Shown in pieces: positions 7,929-16,947 of a stretch of 40,993 bases of DNA. The notes under the pieces were generated by a model. The model saw nothing but the letters and a program-made list of their open reading frames with translations, was not told the origin of the DNA and ran no database searches. A program made the translations under genes and the position numbers. This stretch comes from Lachnospiraceae bacterium (lineage in GTDB: Bacteria; Bacillota; Clostridia; Lachnospirales; Lachnospiraceae), in NCBI GenBank assembly GCA_017411305.1, contig JAFQQI010000039.1:1-40993 (forward strand). Reading direction: 5' to 3'. Each line of letters begins with the position of its first letter. The stretch's first letter is position 1.

Positions 7929-9023
7929 ATGAGTATGGTAGGGAAAATGATTTTGGAGGAATTCGCAGAAAACCGTTCTGCTTACCTGGAATTGGGGGAT
8001 GTGGTTCATAACCGGCTAGAAGAGCTGGTTAAGGAAGCAGGATTATCTATTCTTGGTATTGAACACCGGATTAAAACGATAAAAAGTCTTGCGGGAAAGC
8101 TGGAGAGAAAGGGAGATGATTACTATCGGAAGCTGGAAGACTTAACAGATTTGGTGGGAGCCAGAATTATTTGTTTTTTTGCGGATGAAGTAGATGTTTT
8201 GGGTAAATTGGTAGAAAAAAGTTTTCAAATTGACCGGGAAAACTCATCTGATAAGAGGGCACTGATGAAAGCGGACTCTTTTGGGTATTTATCTCTGCAT
8301 TATATTTGCTATCTGACACCGGAAATGGGATATTCGGAGAGTATTTGCTATAAAAAATTTGAAATACAAATCCGTACCAATCTGCAGCATACATGGTCGG
8401 CTATAGAGCATGATTTGGGATATAAAAGTGAATTCGGTGTTCCCAGAGTGGTGGTGCGTCAGTTTGCAAGGCTTGCAGGGCTTTTAGAGCTGGCAGATGA
8501 TGAATTTGTCCGTATACGCAGCAGGATGCAGGATTATACAGAGGAAATCAGAAAAAAGATTGCCCTGGGATGTGCAGATGATGTGCTGATTGATATAATT
8601 TCTCTTGAAGAGTATGTAAAAAACAACCGGGATATGCGAAACTTCCTGGATGAATTGGCTGCAATATGTGATTGGGGGAACGGACCGGCAGAAATCAGCG
8701 AAGTTAGTGTGGATGCTTACATTCCACAGCTGCAGTGGCTTGGCATTACCACAATTGGCGACCTCCAACGGATGTTAAGTGAAAACCGGAAGGATGCCTT
8801 AAAACTGGCGCGAAGAGCCTTGGAAAGCACAGATTTTGATATCCTTTCCTCCAGCATAGGTCTTAGGTATTTGTGCAGGGCATTGCTGCTTAGCAAAGGG
8901 TACACAACGGAGCAGCTGGTAACATTTTTTGAAATCTCCGCAGGAAATAAAAAAAGAGCGCAGCGTATGGCAACAGAGCTTTCAAACAGTGTCCACCTGC
9001 TTACTGACGGAGGTGAGAAATGA
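7929..9023 (+). CDS. (p)ppGpp synthetase, RelA/SpoT synthetase-domain protein
   Basis: The protein (364 residues from this ATG, preceded by AGAGGAAAG) carries a RelA/SpoT nucleotidyltransferase domain. It transfers pyrophosphate from ATP to GDP/GTP to make alarmone. Motifs: RIKTIKSLAGK (47-57, ATP binding), DLVGARI (74-80), ADSFGYLSLHY (115-125), EIQIRT (145-150) and HTWSAIEHDLGYK (154-166). No HD hydrolase, TGS or ACT domain is present. Residues about 210-364 are a helical tail unlike the short tails of RelP/RelQ; it contains a Leu-rich stretch but no motif I recognise. The gene overlaps by 4 bp with an HD hydrolase gene, so synthesis and breakdown are split over a two-gene unit. An upstream ATG at 7869 lies inside a terminator and was rejected. 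Confidence 0.88.
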   Translation: MSMVGKMILEEFAENRSAYLELGDVVHNRLEELVKEAGLSILGIEHRIKTIKSLAGKLERKGDDYYRKLEDLTDLVGARIICFFADEVDVLGKLVEKSFQIDRENSSDKRALMKADSFGYLSLHYICYLTPEMGYSESICYKKFEIQIRTNLQHTWSAIEHDLGYKSEFGVPRVVVRQFARLAGLLELADDEFVRIRSRMQDYTEEIRKKIALGCADDVLIDIISLEEYVKNNRDMRNFLDELAAICDWGNGPAEISEVSVDAYIPQLQWLGITTIGDLQRMLSENRKDALKLARRALESTDFDILSSSIGLRYLCRALLLSKGYTTEQLVTFFEISAGNKKRAQRMATELSNSVHLLTDGGEK

Positions 9024-9526
9024 TGCCTTCAAAAAGACTGGACGCAGCCCTGCAATTTGCCACAGAAAAACATGCAGGACAAACAAGGATAGGCGGAGCA
9101 CCTTATATCTCTCATCCGGTGGCGGTGGCAAAACTGCTTGGGGAAGCGGGATATGATGAGGAATATCAGATTGCGGGGCTTTTTCATGATTTGCTGGAGG
9201 ATACTGATGCGACTTGTGAAGAAATTGCTGTTTACGGAAGCCCGGAAATTTTGGAGGCGGTGAAGCTTCTGACTAAGAAAAAGTGCTATGTTATGTCGGA
9301 ATATATTGCCGGAATTAAAAACAACAAAATGGCATTTGCGGTAAAGGGAGCGGATCGTCTTCATAATCTGCAGAGTGCATTTTACGCAGATGAAAAATTT
9401 AAACGTAAATATATTAGGGAATCTTTGGAGTGGTACACAGCTTTTGATGAGAGGATTCCTGATGCAATCAAGCAGTTAAAAGCTACTTTGGAAGAGCCTT
9501 TAACAGAGAGTATGGAGGAGTCATAA
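9020..9526 (+). CDS. HD-domain (p)ppGpp hydrolase-like protein
   Basis: The 168-residue protein matches the hydrolase half of SpoT and the small alarmone hydrolases (MESH1 type): AGQTRIGGAPYISHP (19-33), FHDLLEDT (55-62, the HD pair binding Mn) and KGADRLHNL (109-117). It is expected to cleave the 3'-pyrophosphate of (p)ppGpp in the cytosol. ATGA overlap with the synthetase gene implies translational coupling and balanced expression. The next gene begins directly after its stop. The C-terminus is short and acidic. Closely related HD enzymes can act on other nucleotides, so the substrate is inferred from the neighbour. Confidence 0.82.
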   Translation: MMPSKRLDAALQFATEKHAGQTRIGGAPYISHPVAVAKLLGEAGYDEEYQIAGLFHDLLEDTDATCEEIAVYGSPEILEAVKLLTKKKCYVMSEYIAGIKNNKMAFAVKGADRLHNLQSAFYADEKFKRKYIRESLEWYTAFDERIPDAIKQLKATLEEPLTESMEES

Positions 9527-10606
9527 ATGGACGAACAAAAGAAAGAAAAGAAACATAAACGGATTGGTTCCATCGATGTGGTAAAGGGGATTACCATTTT
9601 TCTTGTAATTATAGGGCATGCGGCAGGAAATACTGAGGCACCTTTTTATAGGGTTGTACTGTATGCCTTTCATATGCCCTTGTTTTTTATGGTATCAGGT
9701 ATGGTGCTGAAACCGGCCGCAAAATATGATGTTACTCACTGGAAGAACTTTTTGGCAAAGAACTTTTTGGCACTGATGGTACCTTATTTTATCTGGGGTG
9801 CAATTTACTCGCAGTTCTCATACAAAAATTTAGGGTGGATTGCCTACGGTTCCTGGCAGGCACTGGGAAAAGCAGGCACGCTGACTTCCCTGTGGTTTCT
9901 CCCTGCATTATTTGTGGCAAGAGTGCTGATGGAATTGGTATTTATGCTGTTTAGCAAGATAAAAGCAAATACAAGGATGCTGGCGGCAGTGGCATCGGTT
10001 GCGGCATTTGCAATCGGATTGTCCATTCCTAAAATGGAAATCGGTTATCCCTGGTGTGCAGATGCTGCGGTCGTGGCATTAGGATTTATTGCCTTTGGAT
10101 ACGCCATGCAGGATTTACTTAAGAAATTTTATACAAGTGTTCCTAATTTTGTTTATTGGATAGCGATGATAGTGAGCTTGTCCATGTTTGTTTTTGGCAT
10201 ATATATGCAGAAAGACAACCCGGAGCTGATGCTGATATGTGCAAGTACTTACGGCAATTTATTCTATTTCTTCTGGAATTCCATATCAGGAAGTGCGGCA
10301 GCCCTATTCTTTTCCATGATTATTTCAGATAGTGGTAAAAAATCAAAGTTTATGGGTGGTGTAAAGAAAAAAGTTACATATGTGGGAACGCTTACCTTTG
10401 GAATTTTTATTTTACATAAACCGTTCCTGCAGGAGGTGTGCATGGGAATGCTGGGAAAATTCGGTATTACTGCATTTGAATTTTGGCCTGTGCTTGGTGC
10501 ATCTTTTATCACACTGATTTTGTGCTGTCTGGCAATTAAAGTGATAAACAGATTCGTTCCCCAGCTGATGGGAAGATTCCCTGATCTGGACGGACACAAC
10601 AATTAG
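9527..10606 (+). CDS. Acyltransferase family 3 membrane protein
   Basis: The 359-residue protein has about ten membrane helices. The N-terminal signature RIGSIDVVKGITIFLVIIGH (residues 13-32), followed by FHMPLFFMVSGM, is typical of acyltransferase-3 proteins. The histidine at the end of helix 1 and the FHMPLFFF-like helix are conserved. These enzymes acylate sugars, lipids or small molecules at the cytoplasmic membrane. Translation starts immediately after the HD hydrolase stop, with GGAGG supplied from within the upstream gene, so the three genes form a unit. It is the second such acyltransferase in the cluster (compare 5801-6898). The acceptor is unknown. Confidence 0.82.
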   Translation: MDEQKKEKKHKRIGSIDVVKGITIFLVIIGHAAGNTEAPFYRVVLYAFHMPLFFMVSGMVLKPAAKYDVTHWKNFLAKNFLALMVPYFIWGAIYSQFSYKNLGWIAYGSWQALGKAGTLTSLWFLPALFVARVLMELVFMLFSKIKANTRMLAAVASVAAFAIGLSIPKMEIGYPWCADAAVVALGFIAFGYAMQDLLKKFYTSVPNFVYWIAMIVSLSMFVFGIYMQKDNPELMLICASTYGNLFYFFWNSISGSAAALFFSMIISDSGKKSKFMGGVKKKVTYVGTLTFGIFILHKPFLQEVCMGMLGKFGITAFEFWPVLGASFITLILCCLAIKVINRFVPQLMGRFPDLDGHNN

Positions 10607-10712
10607 GAAGAAAAATCGACAATTAGGTTGAAATGATTGCATGAAATGCTGAAATGTTAGATGATAGAAGAGAAGATAATGAATCAAAACATAAATAAAG
10701 GAGACAGAAACA

Positions 10713-11009
10713 ATGACAATTGAAAAGACTCGAAACAACGATGAACTGATAATTACACTGGAAGGACGTCTTGACACCATGACAGCTCCTTCTTTGGAAG
10801 AAGAATTAAAAGCAAGCTTTGATGGCGTTCAGAAACTGATATTGGATTTTAAGGCTCTTGAATATATTTCTTCTGCAGGCCTGCGCGTTCTTCTCATGGC
10901 ACAGAAAACCATGAATAAGCAGGGTGTTATGGTAATCAGAAATGTGAATGAGACTATTGCAGAGGTGTTTGAAATTACAGGATTTGCAGATATGCTTACG
11001 ATTGAATAA
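10713..11009 (+). CDS. STAS-domain anti-sigma-factor antagonist
   Basis: This 98-residue single-domain protein matches the SpoIIAA/RsbV family over its whole length. The conserved loop LDFKALEYISSAGLRVLL (residues 44-61) contains Ser54 at the position of the serine phosphorylated by SpoIIAB/RsbW-type kinases. In known systems the unphosphorylated form binds the kinase, and a PP2C phosphatase reactivates it. Such a phosphatase is encoded next, 25 bp downstream. It is the only STAS gene in the window, while seven HATPase-like modules surround it, so it is the natural shared partner (inference). Strong AAAGGAG ribosome site. Confidence 0.92.
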   Translation: MTIEKTRNNDELIITLEGRLDTMTAPSLEEELKASFDGVQKLILDFKALEYISSAGLRVLLMAQKTMNKQGVMVIRNVNETIAEVFEITGFADMLTIE

Positions 11010-11034
11010 GTGCGAAAAAGAGGAAAAACCAGAT

Positions 11035-13287
11035 ATGAAAAAGAAAAAGAAAATATCCCAATCTTTTCAAAAGTGGTTATCCGTGGTGATTATAATTGCT
11101 TTTTTAGTAACCACGGCATGCCTTTGGGTGATTCAGACAAAGCTCTCTGAGAATAACGCAATTAATCTGCTGGCACTTAATATTTCTGATGTACGTGAGG
11201 ATATCATTGATGCATCAGATGAAAATCTTTTAAAACTGACTTATGAAATTGCAGAGGAAATAAACCAGACGGATAAGGTTACATCAGAATTTCTTGAGCG
11301 ATTGACGGAAAAGTATGATGTGACGGAAATTAATCACATTAATTCTGATGGAATTATAGATGCCAGTACTTATCCGGATTTCCTTGATTATGATATGCGC
11401 TCAGGCGCACAGTCGGGTGAGTTTATGGTGCTGCTTTCAGGAGATAAGGAGTATGTACAGAGTTATCAGCCGGTTTCCTACGACACTTCCATTTCCCGCA
11501 AATATGCTGGTGTGGTTTTAAATGACGGAGGATTTGTGCAGGTAGGATACGGCTCCGAGCGGTTTCAGAAGGATATTGACGAATTTGTAGTAGGGGTTAC
11601 CAGAAACCGTCATGTTGGAGAAGGCGGCAGTGTCATTATTGTAAATGAAGCGTGGAATATTGTCAGTGACAGGCAGGGAAATGAGGGAAAGAATCTGGAA
11701 ACGGTAGGAGTATGGATAGATAAGGACAAAACTCCTGCCGGAGAAGTATTTATCGAAGCAGTATACGGAGAACCCTGCTATTGTATGTATCAGATTTCGG
11801 AAGGGTATCTGGTACTTGCTGTTATGCCTACCGGTGAGGCGGCACTTTCCAGAAATGTTTCAGTAGGTGTGACAACAGCAATGCAGATTCTGGTGTTTGC
11901 CGCATTGTTTGCACTTATTTTCTTTTTAGTAAGACGACTGGTAGTAGATAATATTTATAAGGTAAATGAGTCCCTTTCAGCGATTTCGGAAGGAAGATTG
12001 GATACCACGGTTAATGTCCGCTCTCATGAAGAGTTCAATGCCCTTTCTGATGATATTAATGCTACGGTAAATACTTTAAAACGTTATATTTCCGAGGCGG
12101 AGGCGAGAATTGATGCGGAACTGGCATTTGCAAAGGCAATACAGCATTCTGCACTTCCGTCCGTATTTCCACCTTATCCGAACCGTAAGGAATTTGATAT
12201 CTGGGCAGGAATGTATACTGCCAAAGAAGTGGGCGGCGACTTCTATGATTTCTATTTTGTAGATGAAGATACTTTGGCTTTTCTGGTTGCAGATGTTTCC
12301 GGAAAAGGAATTCCGGCGGCAATGTTTATGATGACAGCCAAAACCTTTATCAAGAGCTTTGCAGAATCGGGAATGAGTGTAGAAGAAGTATTATCCCATG
12401 CCAATGAGAAATTGTGTGAGGGCAATGATGCCAATATGTTTGTAACAGCATGGATGGGACTTTTAAATACAAAAACGGGAGTAGTTTCTTATGCAAATGC
12501 AGGACATAATCCCCCTTTGGTAAAGCATGGGAATGGAACCTTTGCTTACCTAAAATCCAGACCCGGTTTTGTTTTGGCGGGAATGGAAGGTGTCCGCTAC
12601 CGCAAAAATGAAATACAGCTGCTACCGGGTGATACCATCTATCTCTATACGGATGGTGTTACAGAAGCTACGAATCAGGACAATGAACTCTATGGGGAAG
12701 AACGTCTGCTTCATATTATGAATCAAAAAGCAAATCTGTCTTCGAAGGAGCTTTGTGAAGCGGTAAAAGCAGATGTGGATGCTTTTGTCGGTGAAGCACC
12801 CCAGTTTGATGATATTACTATGCTGTGCCTGAATTACTTTTCAACGGATGAAAAAGGAGTAAAGAACAGGGAAGTGAAAAAACTGACCGTAAAGGCTACC
12901 GTGGATAATATTAATGCGGTTACGGATTTTGTCAATGAACAGTTGGAAAGCATGGATTGCCCTATGAAAGTACAGATGCAGATAGATGTGGCAGTTGATG
13001 AAATCTTTGGAAATATTTGTCATTATGCTTACCCTTTAGGAGAGGGAGCGGCAACAATCTGCATGGAAATACAGGAAGAAACGCAGGCGGTTGTAATGAC
13101 CTTTATGGATAACGGAATCCCATACAATCCTTTAGAAAAGGAAGAGCCGGATACCACACTTTCTGCAGAAGAAAGAGAGATAGGAGGCCTTGGCATCTTT
13201 ATTGTAAAAAAGACCATGGATGAGATTTCATATCGGTATGAGAATGAGAAAAATATTCTTACCGTGAAAAAATATATGAAATGCTAA
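11035..13287 (+). CDS. Membrane SpoIIE/RsbU-type phosphatase with HAMP and C-terminal HATPase domain
   Basis: The protein is 750 residues from this ATG; an in-frame ATG at 10948 lies within the STAS gene. In order: membrane helix 13-35; extracytoplasmic sensor region 36-278; helix 280-300; HAMP-like linker about 300-355; PP2C/SpoIIE phosphatase about 385-602 with metal-binding motifs GGDFYD (400-405), DVSGKG (420-425), YTDGVTE (538-544) and FDD (591-593); HATPase 615-750. The HATPase keeps an intact N-box DEIFGNICHYAY (655-666), DNGIPYNP (692-699) and GGLGIF (717-722). It can thus contain both the phosphatase that dephosphorylates a STAS protein and a kinase of the type that phosphorylates it. 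The external domain suggests the balance is set by an extracellular signal. Confidence 0.9.
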   Translation: MKKKKKISQSFQKWLSVVIIIAFLVTTACLWVIQTKLSENNAINLLALNISDVREDIIDASDENLLKLTYEIAEEINQTDKVTSEFLERLTEKYDVTEINHINSDGIIDASTYPDFLDYDMRSGAQSGEFMVLLSGDKEYVQSYQPVSYDTSISRKYAGVVLNDGGFVQVGYGSERFQKDIDEFVVGVTRNRHVGEGGSVIIVNEAWNIVSDRQGNEGKNLETVGVWIDKDKTPAGEVFIEAVYGEPCYCMYQISEGYLVLAVMPTGEAALSRNVSVGVTTAMQILVFAALFALIFFLVRRLVVDNIYKVNESLSAISEGRLDTTVNVRSHEEFNALSDDINATVNTLKRYISEAEARIDAELAFAKAIQHSALPSVFPPYPNRKEFDIWAGMYTAKEVGGDFYDFYFVDEDTLAFLVADVSGKGIPAAMFMMTAKTFIKSFAESGMSVEEVLSHANEKLCEGNDANMFVTAWMGLLNTKTGVVSYANAGHNPPLVKHGNGTFAYLKSRPGFVLAGMEGVRYRKNEIQLLPGDTIYLYTDGVTEATNQDNELYGEERLLHIMNQKANLSSKELCEAVKADVDAFVGEAPQFDDITMLCLNYFSTDEKGVKNREVKKLTVKATVDNINAVTDFVNEQLESMDCPMKVQMQIDVAVDEIFGNICHYAYPLGEGAATICMEIQEETQAVVMTFMDNGIPYNPLEKEEPDTTLSAEEREIGGLGIFIVKKTMDEISYRYENEKNILTVKKYMKC

Positions 13288-13330
13288 TGAACCGATAGGT
13301 AATTGCAACTTGTTTAGAAGGGAGATTATT

Positions 13331-14449
13331 ATGACGGCTAGAGAAAAACTACTACAAATTGAGGATGTATATGACCGGGAAAGCACTTCGGAAATATTTT
13401 TGGAATCTATGAGAGATTGTTTGACTCATCATATGTCAGGCAACGCTTTTTTTAAGAATTATATGGAGAAAGCAGGAGTAAAGCCGGAGGATATAAAAAC
13501 AGAGGACGACCTGGAAAAAATTCCTCCCATTCACGCCAACTTTTTCAAAAAATACGAGGTGCTCAGTGTGCCATACGAAGACATCGTGGAGCATGCAACC
13601 AGCTCCGGAACTACCGGACAGAAGAGCCAGATGTTTTTTGATCAGGACAGCTTTGACTTTGGAAACGCCATGGTAAAAAATGAGTTCCGTCATTTTGGAT
13701 TTCTTTCGGAGGAACTGACCAATTATCTTCTCTTTACCTATGAGCCGGCACAGGTCAGCAAGGATTTGGGAACCGCCAAAACGGATGTGGGATTACTCAG
13801 CTACGCACCGGTGAATGAGACTTTTTTTGCTCTTCGTTATAACGGGGAGGGACATGATTTTGATGTATATGGAACCATTAAGACGTTAGAGGAATATGAA
13901 AAGCAAGGATTACCGGTACGCATTTTCGGTTTTCCTTCCTTTCTCTATTTTACAGTAAGACAAATGAAGGAAACCGGACACCGGCCGCTTCATTTAAACA
14001 CCAAATCCATGACCATGCTGGGAGGCGGCTGGAAAGGGTATGCAGATAAACAGATACAAAAGAGTGAGCTGTACGCGATGGTAGAGGAAATGCTGGGAAT
14101 TCCGGCAGAAAATTGCAGAGACGGATATGGTTCCACAGAGCATTCTGTTCCCTATTTTGAATGCAAAAATCACCATTTTCATATTCCGGTATACAGCAGA
14201 ATGCTGATTCGCGATGTTAAGACCTTAAAGCCGTTACCTTACGGAGAAGCGGGATTTGCCAATTTTATTACACCTCATTTATTAAGTGTACCTGCCGTGT
14301 CGGTTTTGATGGGGGATATGGCGGTTCTGCATGATGCAAAAGAGTGCGGTTGTGGTATCAAGACACCGTTTATGGAAATTATCGGACGTGCGGGAACCAG
14401 TAAAGGAAAAAGCTGTGCAATTACCGCAAGTGAGCTGTTGAAGCGTTAG
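13331..14449 (+). CDS. LuxE-like acyl-protein synthetase (AMP-forming)
   Basis: The 372-residue protein resembles LuxE, which activates a fatty acid with ATP and passes it to the reductase LuxC. Features are the phosphate-binding loop SSGTTGQKS (91-99), the downstream DGYGSTEHSVPYF adenylation-type motif, and a C-terminal cysteine-bearing CGCGIKTPF followed by the IIGR hinge. The length matches the LuxE family. The start was placed at 13331 because GGGAG lies 7 nt upstream; an ATG at 13310 lacks a site. The LuxC-like gene follows within 15 bp, as in lux operons, but no luciferase (LuxAB) or thioesterase (LuxD) gene is present. The acyl substrate is unknown. Confidence 0.82.
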   Translation: MTAREKLLQIEDVYDRESTSEIFLESMRDCLTHHMSGNAFFKNYMEKAGVKPEDIKTEDDLEKIPPIHANFFKKYEVLSVPYEDIVEHATSSGTTGQKSQMFFDQDSFDFGNAMVKNEFRHFGFLSEELTNYLLFTYEPAQVSKDLGTAKTDVGLLSYAPVNETFFALRYNGEGHDFDVYGTIKTLEEYEKQGLPVRIFGFPSFLYFTVRQMKETGHRPLHLNTKSMTMLGGGWKGYADKQIQKSELYAMVEEMLGIPAENCRDGYGSTEHSVPYFECKNHHFHIPVYSRMLIRDVKTLKPLPYGEAGFANFITPHLLSVPAVSVLMGDMAVLHDAKECGCGIKTPFMEIIGRAGTSKGKSCAITASELLKR

Positions 14450-14463
14450 TGGGGGGACTTGGT

Positions 14464-16929
14464 ATGGAATTTATTATCAGAGGGAAAAGAGTTGAATTAG
14501 GAAAAGAGAATTGTTTCCAAGGGATTGAAGAACAGATAACGTCTGATTTGGCGGCAGGTATTCCTGATATCCGAAGGGTAATTGCGGCTCTGGATAAACT
14601 GGGACAGTTTTTGATCGAAAAGGAAGCATTTTTACTTCCGGAGCTTATGGAGCTTGGTCTTTCCAAAGAAGAGGCACTGCAGGTCAAAAAGGAATCTCTT
14701 GCTGTTTTGTCTGCAGAGGAATTGTTTAAAAAGGTAAAGCGGGAGCTTGGGGAGCTTCCTTTCGAAATGACCCGATTAAGTACACGTGAGGATGAATTTG
14801 AGGGATGGATGCCGGTTGGCGTTTTGGGTCACGTAACCAGCTCCAATGATGCCATGCTTCCATTCTTTAGTTCGGTGGAAGGAATCCTGACAGGAAATAT
14901 TAATGTGATTAAGACAGCAAGCGGTGCTCACAAGGTAGCCATGACACTGGTAGAGAAGCTTTGTGAGATAGATGCATCTCTTTGCCCTTATTTTTATGTA
15001 TTTCCTTTATCCTCTAAGGATGAGAAGTTACTGCAAACCATGTTTTCCTTATGTAACACCATTGCCGTATGGGGCTCCGATGCAGCGACAGAAGGAGTCA
15101 GAAAGCTGGCACCTTCAGGGGTTAAGATTGTGGAATGGGGAAATCGTATCAGCTTTGCTTATATAACCAAGAAGGGCAGAACAAAGGAAAGCCTCAGAGG
15201 ACTTGCAGAGGATGTCTGTGTCAATGACCAGCAGGCCTGCAGCGCACCCCAGCTTGTTTTTTATGAAGCAGATAACAGAGAAGATTTAGAGCAGTTTGCG
15301 CAGGAATTAATGACGGTACTGCAGGAGGTTTCCGATACCTATCCCATTCACGAAATCTCACAGGCAGAGCAGGCGGAGCTGACCACTCAAACCCGGTTAT
15401 GTTACTTGGATGAAGTGATGGGAGAAGCCAGACTGCTTGAGGGAGAGGGCTGCCGTATTTTTGTGAAGTATGACAATGAGCTTTGTGCTTCGCCGTTATA
15501 TCGTACGTTGATTGTAAAGGCAATTAAGAGAGAGGATATCATATCTGTGCTGCGACCGTTCCGTTCCTACTTGCAGAGTGTGGGACTTTCCTGCGGCAGA
15601 GATGAAATAGCTTTGCTTACCCGCATTTTACTTGCCGGCGGTGTTAACAGAATCACACAGCCGGGTCTTATGATGGGTGGATATACGGGTGAACCCCATG
15701 ACGGAGTCTATGCACTCTCTCACTACCTGAAAAGAGTCAGCTTAATTTCCGGCAATCTGCCAAAGGGAAGTATGTCGTTAAGTGAAATGGCGCAGGTGGG
15801 AGAGGCTCCTTTTGAGGAGGGAACCCCGTTATTAAAGAAAGATGATTTCCCTTCCCAAAGAGAGATAAAGGATAAAGGATATCTATTGCTAAAAAGCGGC
15901 GGAAGTTCAGGAAAAGCAAAGTACGCACCACATGCCTATGATGATGCGCAGACTACCTATGATGAGGGAGCACGGTTTATTATTGCGGCAGGGGTGGATC
16001 CCCAAAAGGATGTATGTATGAATCTCTTTTACTCCGGAGATTTGTACGGTGGATTTATCAGTATTTACGAGGCATTAAAAAAGGCTGACATCATTCAGCT
16101 GCCAATGACTGCTGAAATGGATATGAAGCATGTGGCGGAAGAGATTATTGTAAACCGTGTAAATGTACTTCTTGGAATGCCTACCTATTTGCAGCGTCTT
16201 TTCAGGGAACAGAAGGAAGCCTTACAGGCATATGCAGGCGTGGAAACAGTACTTTATGGCGGAGAACATTTTGACCCTGCCCAGATAAGATATTTAAAGG
16301 AAACATTCGGCATTAAGAGAATCGGCTCGCTGGCATACGGCTGTAACGAAATTGGCTCTATGGGATATGCCTGTGAATATTGCGAGGGAAGTATCCATCA
16401 TGTGGTGGCAAGTAAATATCTTGAGATATTAAAGCCGGATAAGGATGAGCCGGTGGAAGAGGGAGAAATCGGAAGGCTGGTCTGGACTCCTGTTGACCAG
16501 GAAAATATCAGTATCAAGAGATATGAAATCGGAGATATGGGACGTTTTGTCAAAGAACCTTGTAAATGCGGACGTATTGCTCCCCGCTTTGAACTGCTTG
16601 GAAGATTCGGAGATACCTTTAAATTTGCAACCAACTACGTGAACTACACCAGGATTAAATCTGTATTTGCCGAAAAGATGGGATATACCGGCTGGCTTCA
16701 GATTCTTTTGGATTATGATACGGTCAGCTGCATGACAATTTGCGTAGAGAAGGATTTTGCATATAGCGCATGTGATGCCTTGACGATTTTAAAGGAGCAG
16801 TATCCTGAAATAGAAGAGAGCATGCGGGACAAAACAGGAAATGTCCGGATTGTTTTGCAGGAAAGAGATGCCTTTTTGTTAAGCACAGGTGGCGGAAAGG
16901 TAAGAAGTGTGGTAGACAGAAGAATTTAA
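14464..16929 (+). CDS. LuxC-like acyl reductase fused to PaaK-like AMP-forming ligase
   Basis: The protein has 821 residues from ATG 14464 (GGGGGG 7 nt upstream). Residues about 1-440 match LuxC acyl-CoA/acyl-enzyme reductase: GVLGHVTSSNDAMLPFFS (119-136) and VNDQQACSAPQ (253-263), with Cys259 as the likely acyl-accepting nucleophile. Residues about 465-821 match the phenylacetate-CoA-ligase superfamily: KSGGSSGKAKYAPH (477-490), VLYGGEHFDP (596-605), YGCNEIGS (625-632), YEIGDMGRF (687-695) and LLGRFGD (711-717). LuxC proteins usually end near 480 residues, so this is a two-enzyme fusion that could activate one carboxylate and reduce another or the same. Expected product: an aldehyde. Lies between LuxE-like and a second PaaK-like gene. 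Confidence 0.85.
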   Translation: MEFIIRGKRVELGKENCFQGIEEQITSDLAAGIPDIRRVIAALDKLGQFLIEKEAFLLPELMELGLSKEEALQVKKESLAVLSAEELFKKVKRELGELPFEMTRLSTREDEFEGWMPVGVLGHVTSSNDAMLPFFSSVEGILTGNINVIKTASGAHKVAMTLVEKLCEIDASLCPYFYVFPLSSKDEKLLQTMFSLCNTIAVWGSDAATEGVRKLAPSGVKIVEWGNRISFAYITKKGRTKESLRGLAEDVCVNDQQACSAPQLVFYEADNREDLEQFAQELMTVLQEVSDTYPIHEISQAEQAELTTQTRLCYLDEVMGEARLLEGEGCRIFVKYDNELCASPLYRTLIVKAIKREDIISVLRPFRSYLQSVGLSCGRDEIALLTRILLAGGVNRITQPGLMMGGYTGEPHDGVYALSHYLKRVSLISGNLPKGSMSLSEMAQVGEAPFEEGTPLLKKDDFPSQREIKDKGYLLLKSGGSSGKAKYAPHAYDDAQTTYDEGARFIIAAGVDPQKDVCMNLFYSGDLYGGFISIYEALKKADIIQLPMTAEMDMKHVAEEIIVNRVNVLLGMPTYLQRLFREQKEALQAYAGVETVLYGGEHFDPAQIRYLKETFGIKRIGSLAYGCNEIGSMGYACEYCEGSIHHVVASKYLEILKPDKDEPVEEGEIGRLVWTPVDQENISIKRYEIGDMGRFVKEPCKCGRIAPRFELLGRFGDTFKFATNYVNYTRIKSVFAEKMGYTGWLQILLDYDTVSCMTICVEKDFAYSACDALTILKEQYPEIEESMRDKTGNVRIVLQERDAFLLSTGGGKVRSVVDRRI

Positions 16930-16947
16930 GATAGGGAGAGGGTAATT

